Source: an uncultured Elusimicrobia bacterium (GTDB lineage: Bacteria; Elusimicrobiota; Elusimicrobia; Elusimicrobiales; UBA9959). Taken from it: a stretch of 40,765 nucleotides of DNA. This document shows positions 8,458-17,481 of the stretch, piece after piece. How positions within the stretch are numbered: position 1 is the stretch's first letter; each line of letters starts with the position of its first letter. The stretch is from positions 1 to 40,765 of the forward strand of contig CAIXBR010000011.1 of the NCBI GenBank assembly GCA_903917735.1, in the 5' to 3' direction. The notes below the pieces were generated by a model that searched no databases, was not told the origin of the DNA, and saw only the letters and a list, made by a program, of their open reading frames with translations. A program made the translations under genes and the position numbers.

Positions 8458-8633
8458 GGGACCGGGCGGGATTTAATTCCGAGCGCCCGTTTGGGAAGGG
8501 GGCCCCGCCATAATTTCCCCAGGCGGGGGGAACCGCGCTGGGCTATGCCCGTGCCGTATCAAGAGCTATGCTCATCAGACGGCCAACGGTTCCCTGCAGT
8601 CCGGGCGAGCGGAGTTAAATCCCGCCCGGTCCC
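8458..8633. repeat. 176-bp intergenic element with 19-bp perfect terminal inverted repeats
   Basis: The arms GGGACCGGGCGGGATTTAA (8458-8476) and TTAAATCCCGCCCGGTCCC (8615-8633) are exact reverse complements. The pairing continues imperfectly for about 13 more bases on each side (TCCG and CGCCCG blocks). Inside are further dyads, for example GGGAACCG near 8539 with CGGTTCCC near 8587. The element fills almost the whole nadK-recN gap. No flanking target-site duplication is obvious. It could be a MITE-like element, a structured RNA or a large transcription-stopping hairpin. Confidence 0.8.
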
Positions 8634-8666
8634 GAACAGCGGCGAAAGTAATAAGGGGATATTGCG

Positions 8667-10316
8667 GTGCTTAAAAAACTTTCAATAAAGAATTTCGCGG
8701 TCATCGATTCGCTCGACCTGGAGCCGGGCCCGGGCCTTAATATCTTCACCGGAGAAACCGGGGCCGGCAAGTCCATCATAATTTCCGCGCTGGGTTTCCT
8801 GCTTGGCGAACGCTCCGGTACGGATATCCTGCGCCCAGGCGCGGCCTCGGCCGAGGTGGAGGGGGAATTCCAGGCCGAAAACCTGCCGCAGAACGTGGCG
8901 CAGCGCTGGAACCTTAAGGACGGCTCTTTCAAAATACGCCGCCAGGCCGATCCCAAAGGCCGCACCAGGGCCGCTATAAACGGCGCACCGGCCACCCTGG
9001 CCCAGCTTTCCGAGATAGGCGGTTTCCTGGTGGATTTTCACGGCCAGAACGAGCACCAGAGTCTGCTGAAGCCCGAGACGCAGCGCGACCTGCTGGACCG
9101 CTACGGCAAGCTGGAAAAAGAGGCCAGGGCCGTGGAAGAGGCCTGGAGCGCCGCGCGCGCGTTTGAGGATGGCCTTAATGCCGTCTCCATGTCCGAGGAC
9201 GAGCGCGGCCGCCTGCTGGACCTTTACCGGTTCCAGCTGAACGAAATAGAATCCGCCAATTTAAAAGAAGGCGAGGAAGAAGAACTGGACGCCCTGTGGC
9301 CGCGCCTTAAAAATTCGGAAAAACTTTTTTCTCTATCCGGAGAAGCCCACGCTCTTGTAGACGACGCGGCAGGAGGCGCCGAGAAAGCGGTAGAGAAACT
9401 AAAGGTGCTGTCGACTATAGATTCCTCAGCCGAGTCCCTTACCGCCAGACTGTCAGCGGCGGCCATAGAGCTGCGCGACCTTTCCGGCGAGCTGCGCTCC
9501 TACGGGAAAGGCGTACATTCCGATCCCGGCGAGGTGGACCGCTGCCTGTCGCGGCTGGAGAAATTCAAGACCCTGAAGAAAAAGTACGGCGCCGACATCC
9601 CCGCCGTGCTCGCGAAGGCCGAAGAGCTACGCTCGAAGGTGAACGGGCTCGAGGACCTGACCCTGGACCGCTCCGAACTGGAGGGTAAACTCGCCGCCGC
9701 GCGCGCGAAGCTTGAAAAACTGGCCGGCGCCCTGCACGACAAGCGCCTGGCCGCCGCCACAAAACTTTCGGCTGAAATACTTAAGGAGGCTGAAGGGCTG
9801 GGCTTCAAGGAAGTGCGCTTTTCGGTGGACGCCGCCTACGATGAGGCCGCCATCACCTCCTCCGGCGGGGACTCGGTGGAATACCTTTTTACCGCCAACC
9901 CCGGCTATCCGCTGAGGCCGCTGCGCTACACCGCCTCGGGCGGAGAAATGGCCCGCATCATGCTGGCGCTTAAAACGGCGCTGTCACGCGCGGACCGCAT
10001 AGGCGCGCAGGTCTTCGACGAAGTGGACGCCGGCGTGGGCGCCGTGACCGGCCGCCTGGTGGGGGAGAAACTCGCCCGCCTGGCCGCCCAGAAACAGATC
10101 TTCTGCATCACCCACCTGCCGCAGGTGGCCGCCTTCGGCTCCGAGCATTACTTCGTGGAGAAGGACGTGAAGGCCGGCGTGGCCGCCGCCTCGGTGCGCC
10201 GCCTGGATGCTGCCTCGCGCGAGCGCGAGATCGCCCGGATGCTCGGCGGTAAGAAACAGTCCACCGACCTCGGTCTTAAGCACGCCCGTGAACTGCTGGC
10301 CGAAGCCGGAAAATAA
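8667..10316 (+). CDS. recN: DNA repair protein RecN (SMC-like ATPase)
   Basis: RecN is an SMC-family protein that helps hold DNA ends and sister chromatids during double-strand break repair. The 549-residue product has the Walker A motif GETGAGKS at residues 29-36 close to the N-terminus and the RecN-type FHGQNEHQSLL motif. Two charged coiled-coil arms lie in the middle. The ABC signature TASGGEMARIMLALK and the Walker B VFDEVDAGVGAVTG lie near the C-terminus. The start is GTG 8667, supported by AAGGGG nine bases upstream and by the family N-terminus LKKLSIKNFAVID. Confidence 0.95.
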   Translation: MLKKLSIKNFAVIDSLDLEPGPGLNIFTGETGAGKSIIISALGFLLGERSGTDILRPGAASAEVEGEFQAENLPQNVAQRWNLKDGSFKIRRQADPKGRTRAAINGAPATLAQLSEIGGFLVDFHGQNEHQSLLKPETQRDLLDRYGKLEKEARAVEEAWSAARAFEDGLNAVSMSEDERGRLLDLYRFQLNEIESANLKEGEEEELDALWPRLKNSEKLFSLSGEAHALVDDAAGGAEKAVEKLKVLSTIDSSAESLTARLSAAAIELRDLSGELRSYGKGVHSDPGEVDRCLSRLEKFKTLKKKYGADIPAVLAKAEELRSKVNGLEDLTLDRSELEGKLAAARAKLEKLAGALHDKRLAAATKLSAEILKEAEGLGFKEVRFSVDAAYDEAAITSSGGDSVEYLFTANPGYPLRPLRYTASGGEMARIMLALKTALSRADRIGAQVFDEVDAGVGAVTGRLVGEKLARLAAQKQIFCITHLPQVAAFGSEHYFVEKDVKAGVAAASVRRLDAASREREIARMLGGKKQSTDLGLKHARELLAEAGK

Positions 10317-10337
10317 CACGAGTGAGGATTTGACATC

Positions 10338-11777
10338 ATGGAAGTAAGAACAAGATTCGCGCCCAGCCCTACCGGGTATATGCATATCGGCAACCTTCGG
10401 ACCGCCCTGTACGCGTACCTGCACGCCAGGAAGAACGAGGGTAAGTTCATCCTCAGGATAGAAGATACCGACCAGGCCCGCCTGGTAGAGGACAGCGTGA
10501 AGGTCATCTACGAGAGCCTCAGGGTGACGGGTCTTGAGCACGACGAGGGTCCCGACATCGGCGGCCCCGTCGGCCCTTACGTGCAGAGCGCGCGCCTGCC
10601 GATCTACCGGCAGTATGCCGAGAGGCTGCTGGCCGAGGGCCACGCCTATCGCTGCTTCTGCGAGAAGCACGAGAAACAGGAAGACGCCGACGAGGAACAT
10701 GACGGCCCCATACTGGGTTACGATGGCCGTTGCAGCCGGCTCAGCGAGGCCGATGTGCAGGCCAACCTGGCCAAGAAGATGCCTTACGTGATAAGGCAGA
10801 AGATAGACAAAGAAGGCTCTACCTCGTTCAACGACTTTGTCTACGGCCCCATAACCGTAGAGCACAAGCAGCTGGACGACCAGATCCTGCTCAAGCGCGA
10901 CGGTTATCCCACTTATAATTTTGCGAACGTCGTGGACGACCACTTGATGGGCATCACCCACGTGATGCGTGGCTGCGAGTACATCTCCTCCACACCGAAG
11001 TATATCCTGCTCTACAAGGCCTTCGGCTGGGAGATTCCGGAGCACATCCATCTGCCGCATATACTAGGGCCCAGCGGCAAGAAGCTTTCCAAGCGCGAGG
11101 GCAGCGTGGCGCTGTCGGACTTCCTCAATAAAGGTTACCTGCCCGAGGCCGTACTGAACTATATAGCCCTGCTGGGCTGGAACCCCGGTACCGAGCAGGA
11201 GTTCTTCACCAAGGCCGACCTGATAGCGAAGTTCGACATCGCGCGCATAGGCAAGGCGCCGGCGATGTTCGACGAGACAAAACTCGCCTGGCTAAACGCC
11301 CAGCACGTGAAAGCCCTGCCTCCCGAGAAGGCTCACGAGCTGTTCCTGAAGTTCTACCCCGAAAAGATAGTGAAAGGTTTTGACGCCAGGAAGCTTACGG
11401 GCTATATACAGGGGAAAGTGGAGAAACTCTCCGACATCCCGAATATGGTCTCTTTCCTGGCCGGACTGGATGAGAAGTATTCCGCGGAGCTTTTCGTCCA
11501 CGCCAAGAACAAGACCACCCTAGAAGGAAGCAAGGCCGTACTAAAGGACCTTGAAGCCATCCTTTCCGGCCTGCCCTCCTGGGACTATGCCGCTATCCTG
11601 GCCGCCGTCAAAGCCTATGCCGAAGCCAAAGGCGCCAAGCTCGGCCCGGTCATGTGGCCGCTGCGCATAGCCATCTCCGGCCAGGCCGTCACCCCTACCG
11701 GCGCGGTAGAAATAGCGGAACTCCTCGGCAAACCCGAAACCCTCCGCCGTATCTCGGTGGCAATAGGTAAACTGTAG
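10338..11777 (+). CDS. gltX: Glutamyl-tRNA synthetase
   Basis: This class I synthetase charges tRNA-Glu. The 479-residue length is typical. The N-terminus carries RFAPSPTGYMHIGNLRTALY, which includes the HIGH-type signature as HIGN. The KMSKS-type loop is KLSKREG near residues 250-256. GluRS-specific blocks such as LRIEDTDQAR and NYIALLGWNPG are visible. It begins 21 bases after recN, with GTGAGG as a likely ribosome-binding site. It is followed by a copy of a dispersed repeat. Confidence 0.95.
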   Translation: MEVRTRFAPSPTGYMHIGNLRTALYAYLHARKNEGKFILRIEDTDQARLVEDSVKVIYESLRVTGLEHDEGPDIGGPVGPYVQSARLPIYRQYAERLLAEGHAYRCFCEKHEKQEDADEEHDGPILGYDGRCSRLSEADVQANLAKKMPYVIRQKIDKEGSTSFNDFVYGPITVEHKQLDDQILLKRDGYPTYNFANVVDDHLMGITHVMRGCEYISSTPKYILLYKAFGWEIPEHIHLPHILGPSGKKLSKREGSVALSDFLNKGYLPEAVLNYIALLGWNPGTEQEFFTKADLIAKFDIARIGKAPAMFDETKLAWLNAQHVKALPPEKAHELFLKFYPEKIVKGFDARKLTGYIQGKVEKLSDIPNMVSFLAGLDEKYSAELFVHAKNKTTLEGSKAVLKDLEAILSGLPSWDYAAILAAVKAYAEAKGAKLGPVMWPLRIAISGQAVTPTGAVEIAELLGKPETLRRISVAIGKL

Positions 11778-11791
11778 CCTCGTTATTTGTT

Positions 11792-11870
11792 GGCCTGACG
11801 CGGGGATAGGGCTGGAAAAAACAGGGTCTCGCACACCGTGCCCGCCGGGCCCATACCCCTGCCATCCCGA
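11792..11870 (+). repeat. Dispersed intergenic repeat, copy A (short form)
   Basis: Two blocks here recur in reverse orientation at 18736-18880. GGCCTGACGCGGGGATAGGG (11792-11811) matches with two small gaps, and CCGTGCCCGCCGGGCCC (11836-11852) matches 17 of 17. Only about 24 bases separate the blocks here, against about 80 in copy B, so this looks like an internally deleted version. The stretch is dyad-rich and lies between gltX and the GYF-domain gene. Confidence 0.7.
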
Positions 11871-11936
11871 CTACGCATCCTGCGGTCCAGCGCAAAACCG
11901 GGAGGGGGGATCGGACCCGGATCTCCTGTAACAAAT

Positions 11937-11966
11937 TTGCCACAACTTTGAATCAAATCCTAAATA
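11937..11966 (+). promoter_or_regulatory. Candidate sigma-70-type promoter for the GYF-domain gene
   Basis: TTGCCA (11937-11942) and TAAATA (11961-11966) are separated by 18 bases in a locally AT-rich stretch, about 30 bases upstream of the ATG at 11996. No Shine-Dalgarno sequence is visible before that ATG. Confidence 0.4.
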
Positions 11967-11995
11967 GAAGATTTGTAAACTTTCCTTGTAACCTT

Positions 11996-14368
11996 ATGAA
12001 ATACTGGTTCTACTCGGAAGGCAACATCCTCGGCCCCTACGAACCGGCAGAAATGCTGGTCCTTCCCGCTTTTGCCGAGGAAAGCCTAGTCTGCCCCGAG
12101 ACCTGCACCGGGGACAACGCCGGGGACTGGCGTCCCGCGTCCCAGGTGGGGGAAATAGCTTCCGCCCTCAGCGTAGGCGCCGGCCGCGCCATAACAGCTG
12201 GTGTAATGGGTGGCGCCTACGAGTATGAAACAGGCTTCAGCTCCTCCGTGAGCTATTTCGAGAATAAAGAGCCCGCCGCCGGCGCTTCGTACGGAGAACT
12301 CCTCGACACCATAGACAACATACTAGGAGTCTATAAAGAGGGGCCCGAAGCCGCCTCCGCCATCCGCCCGCAGGAAACAGATTACGACCTGGCCGAAAAA
12401 TTCGATATACGCCTGTCGCGCATACAGGAAGAGCTGGAAGCCGCCCGCTGGGAGAAAAACCTCCTCCTTGAAAAGATCCGCATGAAGGATACGGAGGAGA
12501 AGAAGAACCGCGAGAAGATACAGGAGCTGGAAGCCCGGCTTAAAGGCGAGACCGGCAAGTCCGATATCAGCGCCCGCGAACTTGAGCAGGTGCGCCACCT
12601 GGTAGAGCTCAAGGAAAAAGTAGACACTATAAAGCAGATAGAGGAAATTAAACGGGAAGAGCTTTCCCTTAAAGAAGAACTCCCCGCCCCCGCAAAGGAA
12701 GCCGCGCTGCCCCCGGCAATAGAGATAGAAGAGCAGCTTTCGGAGGAGTCCAGCTCCCAGGCCGCTCATGCTGCCCTGGAAAAGCCGGAGGCCGAGGTAG
12801 AGGTAAAGTCCTTCAAGAGCATGAAGCGCTCAAGCGAAATAAAGCTGGAGACCTCGCTAGGCCGCGATCAGAAAGAGACCGAGGACGAAGCCGGACTTAC
12901 CAGCCGCAAGTTCAAGAGCTTGGGCCAGACCCAGGAACCCGCCTACGTCTACGGTTCACATTACGACAAGCCTCTCCCTGGTCCCGAGGCCGCCCCTCCC
13001 GGCGCGTTCAAACCTGAAGCCCATGAACCCCTGCCCCAGCAGGCCGGCGGTGTAGTTTACGATTTTACGGTAGTTACCTCAAAGCCTCCGGAGACTTCCC
13101 AGCAGTTCCAGATAGAAACGCGCTACGAAGTCCCTGTCCAGCAGGCGCAGCCCGCGCCCGCCCAGCAGCAGCCCCAGCCGCAGGCGGTAAAGCCGCAGGC
13201 TTATGATTTCGGCGTGCGCCCTCAGCAGGCTCCCGCTCCCGCCCCCGCGCCTCAGCCCCAGCAGGCCCCGGCGCAGCAGGGGTCGCCCGCCCAGCACGGT
13301 TTTCAGTTCCAGTTCCAGCAGCAGGCTTCCTCCGCCCCGGCCCATATGAGGGCTGCCGATGTGCAATCAGCCTCTCCCTCGGCCCAGCCGCCCGCCTGCG
13401 CCCCCGAGAAAACACCGGCGGAAGCGGCGGCAGAATCCCCCGAAAAAACGCAGCGCATCCCCGTGCCTGCCGTCAAGGGCAAAGCTGAAGTTAAAGCCCC
13501 GGAGAAAAAGCCCAAGCGCGGCGGAAAAATGGCTTTCATAGCCATACTGATAATTTTTGGCTCTATAGCCGCCGGAGGCCTGGGCTATTTCTTCCTGGGC
13601 GAAGGCGTCAGCTTTTCCGAGTTCTCGATGCTCAGCCTTGGCGGGAAGAAAAAGGCGACCGGCATGACCAGCCAGCTGGAAGCCAAAGGTGCGGCAGAGG
13701 CTCCTGTGGTTACGGCTGAGCCGGCAGGAGTGGATGCCGGGACCCAGCCGCAGGCCCAGCAGGCGGCTTCGCAGCAGACACAGGCTCAAACCCAGCCGCC
13801 GGCCCAGCCCCAGGTCCAGCCGCAGGCGGCCCAGCCCGAGCCTAAATCTGCCAACGAGAACATACGCAAATCCCTGGAGATAGTAAAAGGGTACAAGCTT
13901 TCCGGAGGGCGCGGCACCATTAAATCCTGGTTCTCCAACTCTTTCCTTTCCGGCGCCGTCGGCGGTACCAACGAGGAGTGGACGGCGACGCCGCTGCACG
14001 GGGATATCCTCGTGGTGCAGTACCGCCTGTTCAGGCCCAGGCAGGAGCCGATGGTCTACCAGTTCGAGGTGGATGCCGCCAAGCAGGACATAGTGCGCGG
14101 CATAAACAACAACGCCATAGAGCTGCTGGATTTCTCCTCCGGAGAGAAGAGCGTAAGCGCCGCCCCCGTCAAAATGCCCGCCGCCAAGGCGAAGCCCAGG
14201 AAGCGCGCGAAAAAAGCGGGGGAAATACCGATATTGCCTCTGCCTGACGCGCCTTCGGCAAACCCTTCCGCCGATCAGGAACCTACCGGGTTCGAAAACG
14301 GCCAGGCCGAGGGTTCGGAGCAGGTTAAGTACCTTAAAGCCCAGGAGTCAGACGAAGAGTTATTCTGA
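11996..14368 (+). CDS. GYF-domain, coiled-coil, Pro/Gln-rich single-span membrane protein
   Basis: I do not recognise a named family. The 790-residue protein begins with a GYF_2-like domain (residues 1-60: YWFYSEGNILGPYEPAEM). Such domains usually bind proline-rich peptides. A charged coiled coil follows (about 135-235), then a long low-complexity stretch rich in Pro, Gln and Ala (about 380-500). One membrane helix lies near residues 512-532 (AFIAILIIFGSIAAGGLGYFF), with a second PQ-rich linker after it. A folded C-terminal region (about 619-712) includes GTIKSWFSNSF and DILVVQYRLFRP. The ATG at 11996 is preferred over an in-frame TTG at 11948. The gene lies directly upstream of pilB-pilT-pilC, so a pilus-associated or polar scaffold role is possible but inferred. 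Confidence 0.7.
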   Translation: MKYWFYSEGNILGPYEPAEMLVLPAFAEESLVCPETCTGDNAGDWRPASQVGEIASALSVGAGRAITAGVMGGAYEYETGFSSSVSYFENKEPAAGASYGELLDTIDNILGVYKEGPEAASAIRPQETDYDLAEKFDIRLSRIQEELEAARWEKNLLLEKIRMKDTEEKKNREKIQELEARLKGETGKSDISARELEQVRHLVELKEKVDTIKQIEEIKREELSLKEELPAPAKEAALPPAIEIEEQLSEESSSQAAHAALEKPEAEVEVKSFKSMKRSSEIKLETSLGRDQKETEDEAGLTSRKFKSLGQTQEPAYVYGSHYDKPLPGPEAAPPGAFKPEAHEPLPQQAGGVVYDFTVVTSKPPETSQQFQIETRYEVPVQQAQPAPAQQQPQPQAVKPQAYDFGVRPQQAPAPAPAPQPQQAPAQQGSPAQHGFQFQFQQQASSAPAHMRAADVQSASPSAQPPACAPEKTPAEAAAESPEKTQRIPVPAVKGKAEVKAPEKKPKRGGKMAFIAILIIFGSIAAGGLGYFFLGEGVSFSEFSMLSLGGKKKATGMTSQLEAKGAAEAPVVTAEPAGVDAGTQPQAQQAASQQTQAQTQPPAQPQVQPQAAQPEPKSANENIRKSLEIVKGYKLSGGRGTIKSWFSNSFLSGAVGGTNEEWTATPLHGDILVVQYRLFRPRQEPMVYQFEVDAAKQDIVRGINNNAIELLDFSSGEKSVSAAPVKMPAAKAKPRKRAKKAGEIPILPLPDAPSANPSADQEPTGFENGQAEGSEQVKYLKAQESDEELF

Positions 14369-14537
14369 GCCCGGAACATGAAGGCCGGTGGAAAAGGCGG
14401 GGCTAAATCCCGGCCGGCAGATATTGTAATATATACCGTGTTAGTTCCTGTTTTCTGTATTTGCCGGGCCGGCTTGTCACTTCGCTGTTCTTAGCGCCGG
14501 TTGCTCCGCTCAAAACGCCGTCCCGCGCTGTATAAGT

Positions 14538-16307
14538 ATGGCTGAAAAAGGCTTATCGATAAATATTTCAAAGCGCCTCGGGGAGATGCTCGTCTCCTCG
14601 GGCCTGATAACGGCCGCCCAGTTGAACGAAGCGCTGGAGATGCAGCGCTCCACCGGCAGCAAGCTTGGACACCTGCTCGTCCATAAAAAATACATAGAAG
14701 AACGCAAACTCCTGGAGTTCCTCAGCAAGCAGTTCGGCATAGAATTCGTGGACCTGCGCAACCGCGAGATCAGCGCGGAACTGCTTAAGATAATCCCCGA
14801 GAATATTGCGCGCCGCTACGGCCTTATTGCGGTGGAGAAGCTGGAGAGCAAGCTAAAGGTCGCCATGGAGGACCCCCTGAATATAGTGGTCCTGGACGAC
14901 CTGAAGATGATGACCGGCTACGATATAAAGCCGGTTTTCGGCTCGGAATCCGACATCGCCGCAGCCATAGATAAGAATTACGGTTCCAAGACCTCAAAGG
15001 AGGCCCTGGACGAGATATTGAAGAAGACCACCGGCGGCACCACGGAAGTGTCTCTTATCGAAGAGGATGAAAACCGGGGAGGCGGTGAAGACCTCCATTC
15101 CCTGGAGGAGAAAGGGGAAGCCGCGCCGATAGTGCAGATGGTGAACCTTATCATCTCTTCGGCCATAAAAGCGCACGCCTCCGACATACACATAGAGCCC
15201 ACCTACAGGGACACCCGGGTGCGCTTCCGCATAGACGGCGTGCTGCACTCCCAGCCTTCTCCGCCCAGAAAATTCCATAACGCCATTATCAGCCGCCTTA
15301 AGATCATGGCCACGCTGGATATCTCCGAGCGCCGCCTGCCGCAGGATGGCCGCACCAAGCTGAAGATAGAGGACCATGAGATAGACCTGCGCGTTTCCAT
15401 CCTCCCCTGCGGCCCCGGTGAAAAGGTCGTCATGCGTATCCTGGACTCCTCCGGCCTGAAGCTAAGGCTGGAAGACCTCGGCATGGAGCCCGAGAACCTT
15501 GCCATCTTCTCGAAGTGCCTGAAGGCCCCGCACGGCATCAACCTGATAACTGGACCCACCGGCTCGGGCAAGTCCACCACCCTTTACTCAGCCCTGGCCA
15601 CCCTGAACGAGCCGGATATCAACATCGTCACGATAGAGGACCCGATAGAATACAACCTGGAGGGGATAAACCAGGTGATGGTAAACGTGGACGTGGGCCT
15701 CACTTTCGCTTCCGGCCTGCGCTCTTTCCTGCGCCAGGACCCCGATATCATCATGGTCGGAGAGATCCGCGATTTCGAGACTATGTCCACGGCCATCAAC
15801 GCCGCTATGACGGGGCATCTTGTTTTCTCCACGCTGCATACAAACGACGCCCCCGGCGCCATAACCCGCATTGGCATGATGGGGGTGGAGCCGTTCCTGA
15901 CCTCTTCCACGCTGCTTATGGTGGTGGCCCAGCGCCTGGTGCGCGGCATCTGCAAGAATTGCAAGGAAATATACGAGGTAAAGCCGGAACTTCTGGTAAG
16001 TCTTGGCATGCCCAAAGCTGTCCTTGATAATAATACTAAAAATGGTAAAATTATCCTGTCGAGGGGTCGCGGCTGCGAAATATGCGCCAAGACGGGTTAT
16101 AAGGGCCGCATGGGTATCCATGAGATACTGGAAGTGAGCGACGTTATAAGGACCCAGATAATAGAGAAGGCGCACGTATCCAAGATAAAAGACGCGGCCC
16201 GCAAGAACGGCATGATAACGCTGCGGGAGTCCGCCTTGCGCAAGCTTTTTACGGGAGCGACCACGGTAGAAGAAGTTATCCGCGTGACCGGGTCTGATGT
16301 GGATTGA
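14538..16307 (+). CDS. pilB: Type IV pilus assembly ATPase PilB
   Basis: PilB is the cytoplasmic hexameric ATPase that powers pilus extension (GspE family). Residues 10-150 form a GspE/MshE-type N-terminal domain (GEMLVSSGLITAAQL, then IPENIARRYGLIAV). The motor shows Walker A GPTGSGKS at 339-346, the Asp box VTIEDPIEY, Walker B-type DPDIIMVGEIRD and the His box GHLVFSTLHTNDA. A four-cysteine zinc site (CKNC and CEIC) marks the extension and secretion ATPases and is absent from PilT. The length of 589 residues is usual. No Shine-Dalgarno sequence precedes the ATG. It leads a pilB-pilT-pilC set. Confidence 0.95.
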   Translation: MAEKGLSINISKRLGEMLVSSGLITAAQLNEALEMQRSTGSKLGHLLVHKKYIEERKLLEFLSKQFGIEFVDLRNREISAELLKIIPENIARRYGLIAVEKLESKLKVAMEDPLNIVVLDDLKMMTGYDIKPVFGSESDIAAAIDKNYGSKTSKEALDEILKKTTGGTTEVSLIEEDENRGGGEDLHSLEEKGEAAPIVQMVNLIISSAIKAHASDIHIEPTYRDTRVRFRIDGVLHSQPSPPRKFHNAIISRLKIMATLDISERRLPQDGRTKLKIEDHEIDLRVSILPCGPGEKVVMRILDSSGLKLRLEDLGMEPENLAIFSKCLKAPHGINLITGPTGSGKSTTLYSALATLNEPDINIVTIEDPIEYNLEGINQVMVNVDVGLTFASGLRSFLRQDPDIIMVGEIRDFETMSTAINAAMTGHLVFSTLHTNDAPGAITRIGMMGVEPFLTSSTLLMVVAQRLVRGICKNCKEIYEVKPELLVSLGMPKAVLDNNTKNGKIILSRGRGCEICAKTGYKGRMGIHEILEVSDVIRTQIIEKAHVSKIKDAARKNGMITLRESALRKLFTGATTVEEVIRVTGSDVD

Positions 16308-16322
16308 CCGCGCCGCAGGCTG

Positions 16323-16366
16323 TAAGCCATAGGCCGTAAGCAGAAAATATTTCTGCCTATGGCTTA
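16323..16366. repeat. Nested hairpin between pilB and pilT
   Basis: TAAGCCATAGG (16323-16333) pairs exactly with CCTATGGCTTA (16356-16366). Inside it, GCAGAAA and TTTCTGC form a second 7-bp stem around ATA. A T-rich run (GTTTGTTTTATT) follows at 16376-16387, then the pilT ribosome-binding site AGGAG. It could act as a partial terminator or an mRNA-processing or stability element that sets the PilB to PilT ratio. Confidence 0.7.
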
Positions 16367-16398
16367 AGGCGTAGGTTTGTTTTATTAGGAGCTACACT

Positions 16399-17475
16399 AT
16401 GGTAACAATGAGCGAACTATTTATAATGATGCACGAGAAGAACGCTTCGGACATTCATCTTACCGCCGGCGCCACCCCGATGCTCCGCATAGACGGAGAG
16501 CTGGTGCAGACCCCTTTCGATAAGCTTACCCCCGAGATGTGCCAGACCCTTATTTTTTCGCTGATGACCGACTCCCAGCGCCAGCGCTTCGAGGCCACCA
16601 ACGAGCTCGACTTCGCGTTCGGCATAAAAGGCATGGGCCGCCTGCGTATGAACGCCTACCGCCAGCGCGGCGTGGTCGGCGCGGCCATCCGCTCCATCCC
16701 CAGCAAATACAAGACTTTCGACGAGCTGAACCTGCCTCCCGTGGTCTATGAACTGATGAAGATGACCAAGGGCCTGGTGCTGATAACCGGGCCCACGGGA
16801 TCGGGCAAGTCCACCACGCTGGCCTCGATGATAGACTACCTCAACGAGCACCGCAATTACCACATTATAACCGTCGAAGACCCTATCGAGTACGTGCACA
16901 CGCATAAGAAGAGCATCGTCAACCAGCGCGAAGTCGGCGCGGACACCGAGACCTTCGGCGCGGCCCTGCGCCACGTGCTGCGCCAGGACCCAGACGTGAT
17001 ACTGATCGGCGAGTTGCGCGACCTGGAGACCATAGGCGCCGCGCTGAACATCGCCGAAACGGGTCACCTCGTGTTCGCTACGCTGCACACTTCGGACGCC
17101 TCCCAGACCATCAACCGCATTATCGACGTTTTTCCGCCGCACCAGCAAGAGCAGATCCGCGTGCAGCTCTCTTTCGTGCTGCAGGCCGTGTTCGCGCAGC
17201 AGCTACTGCCTATGGCCAGCGGCACCGGCCGCACCCTCTGCTGCGAGGTGCTGATAGCCAATTCCGCGGTCCGCAACCTTATCCGCGAGCAGAAGATAGA
17301 GCAGATCCCCACCATCATACAGACCGGCGGCAAGTTTGGCATGGTCACGATGAACCAGTCGCTGGTGGACCTCTACAAGAAGCAGAAGATAAGCTACCAG
17401 GAAGCCGTGAACCGCTCGGCGGACCCGGAAGACCTGAAGAAGCTGCTGCAGAAATCGCTGTCTGTTTCGAGCTGA
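16399..17475 (+). CDS. pilT: Type IV pilus retraction ATPase PilT
   Basis: PilT depolymerises the pilus and so drives twitching motility and DNA uptake. The 358-residue protein has the PilT N-terminal PAS-like region (ASDIHLTAGATPMLRIDGEL) and Walker A GPTGSGKS at 131-138. It also has the Asp box TVEDPIEYVH, Walker B-type DPDVILIGELRDLETI and the His box GHLVFATLHTSDA. The AIRNLIRE-type C-terminal motif is present as AVRNLIREQK. It lacks the PilB zinc cysteines, which fits retraction over assembly. A good AGGAG ribosome-binding site precedes the ATG. It is six bases upstream of pilC. Confidence 0.95.
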   Translation: MVTMSELFIMMHEKNASDIHLTAGATPMLRIDGELVQTPFDKLTPEMCQTLIFSLMTDSQRQRFEATNELDFAFGIKGMGRLRMNAYRQRGVVGAAIRSIPSKYKTFDELNLPPVVYELMKMTKGLVLITGPTGSGKSTTLASMIDYLNEHRNYHIITVEDPIEYVHTHKKSIVNQREVGADTETFGAALRHVLRQDPDVILIGELRDLETIGAALNIAETGHLVFATLHTSDASQTINRIIDVFPPHQQEQIRVQLSFVLQAVFAQQLLPMASGTGRTLCCEVLIANSAVRNLIREQKIEQIPTIIQTGGKFGMVTMNQSLVDLYKKQKISYQEAVNRSADPEDLKKLLQKSLSVSS

Positions 17476-17481
17476 TAAACG

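Noticed and set aside
9984..11060. 358-codon minus-strand frame across recN and gltX
   Set aside because: It overlaps two certain genes and has shadow-type composition rich in Val, Gly, His and Leu.
14531..14536. TATAAG just before the pilB ATG as a -10 box
   Set aside because: It is only one base from the ATG, too close to place a start at or upstream of the codon.
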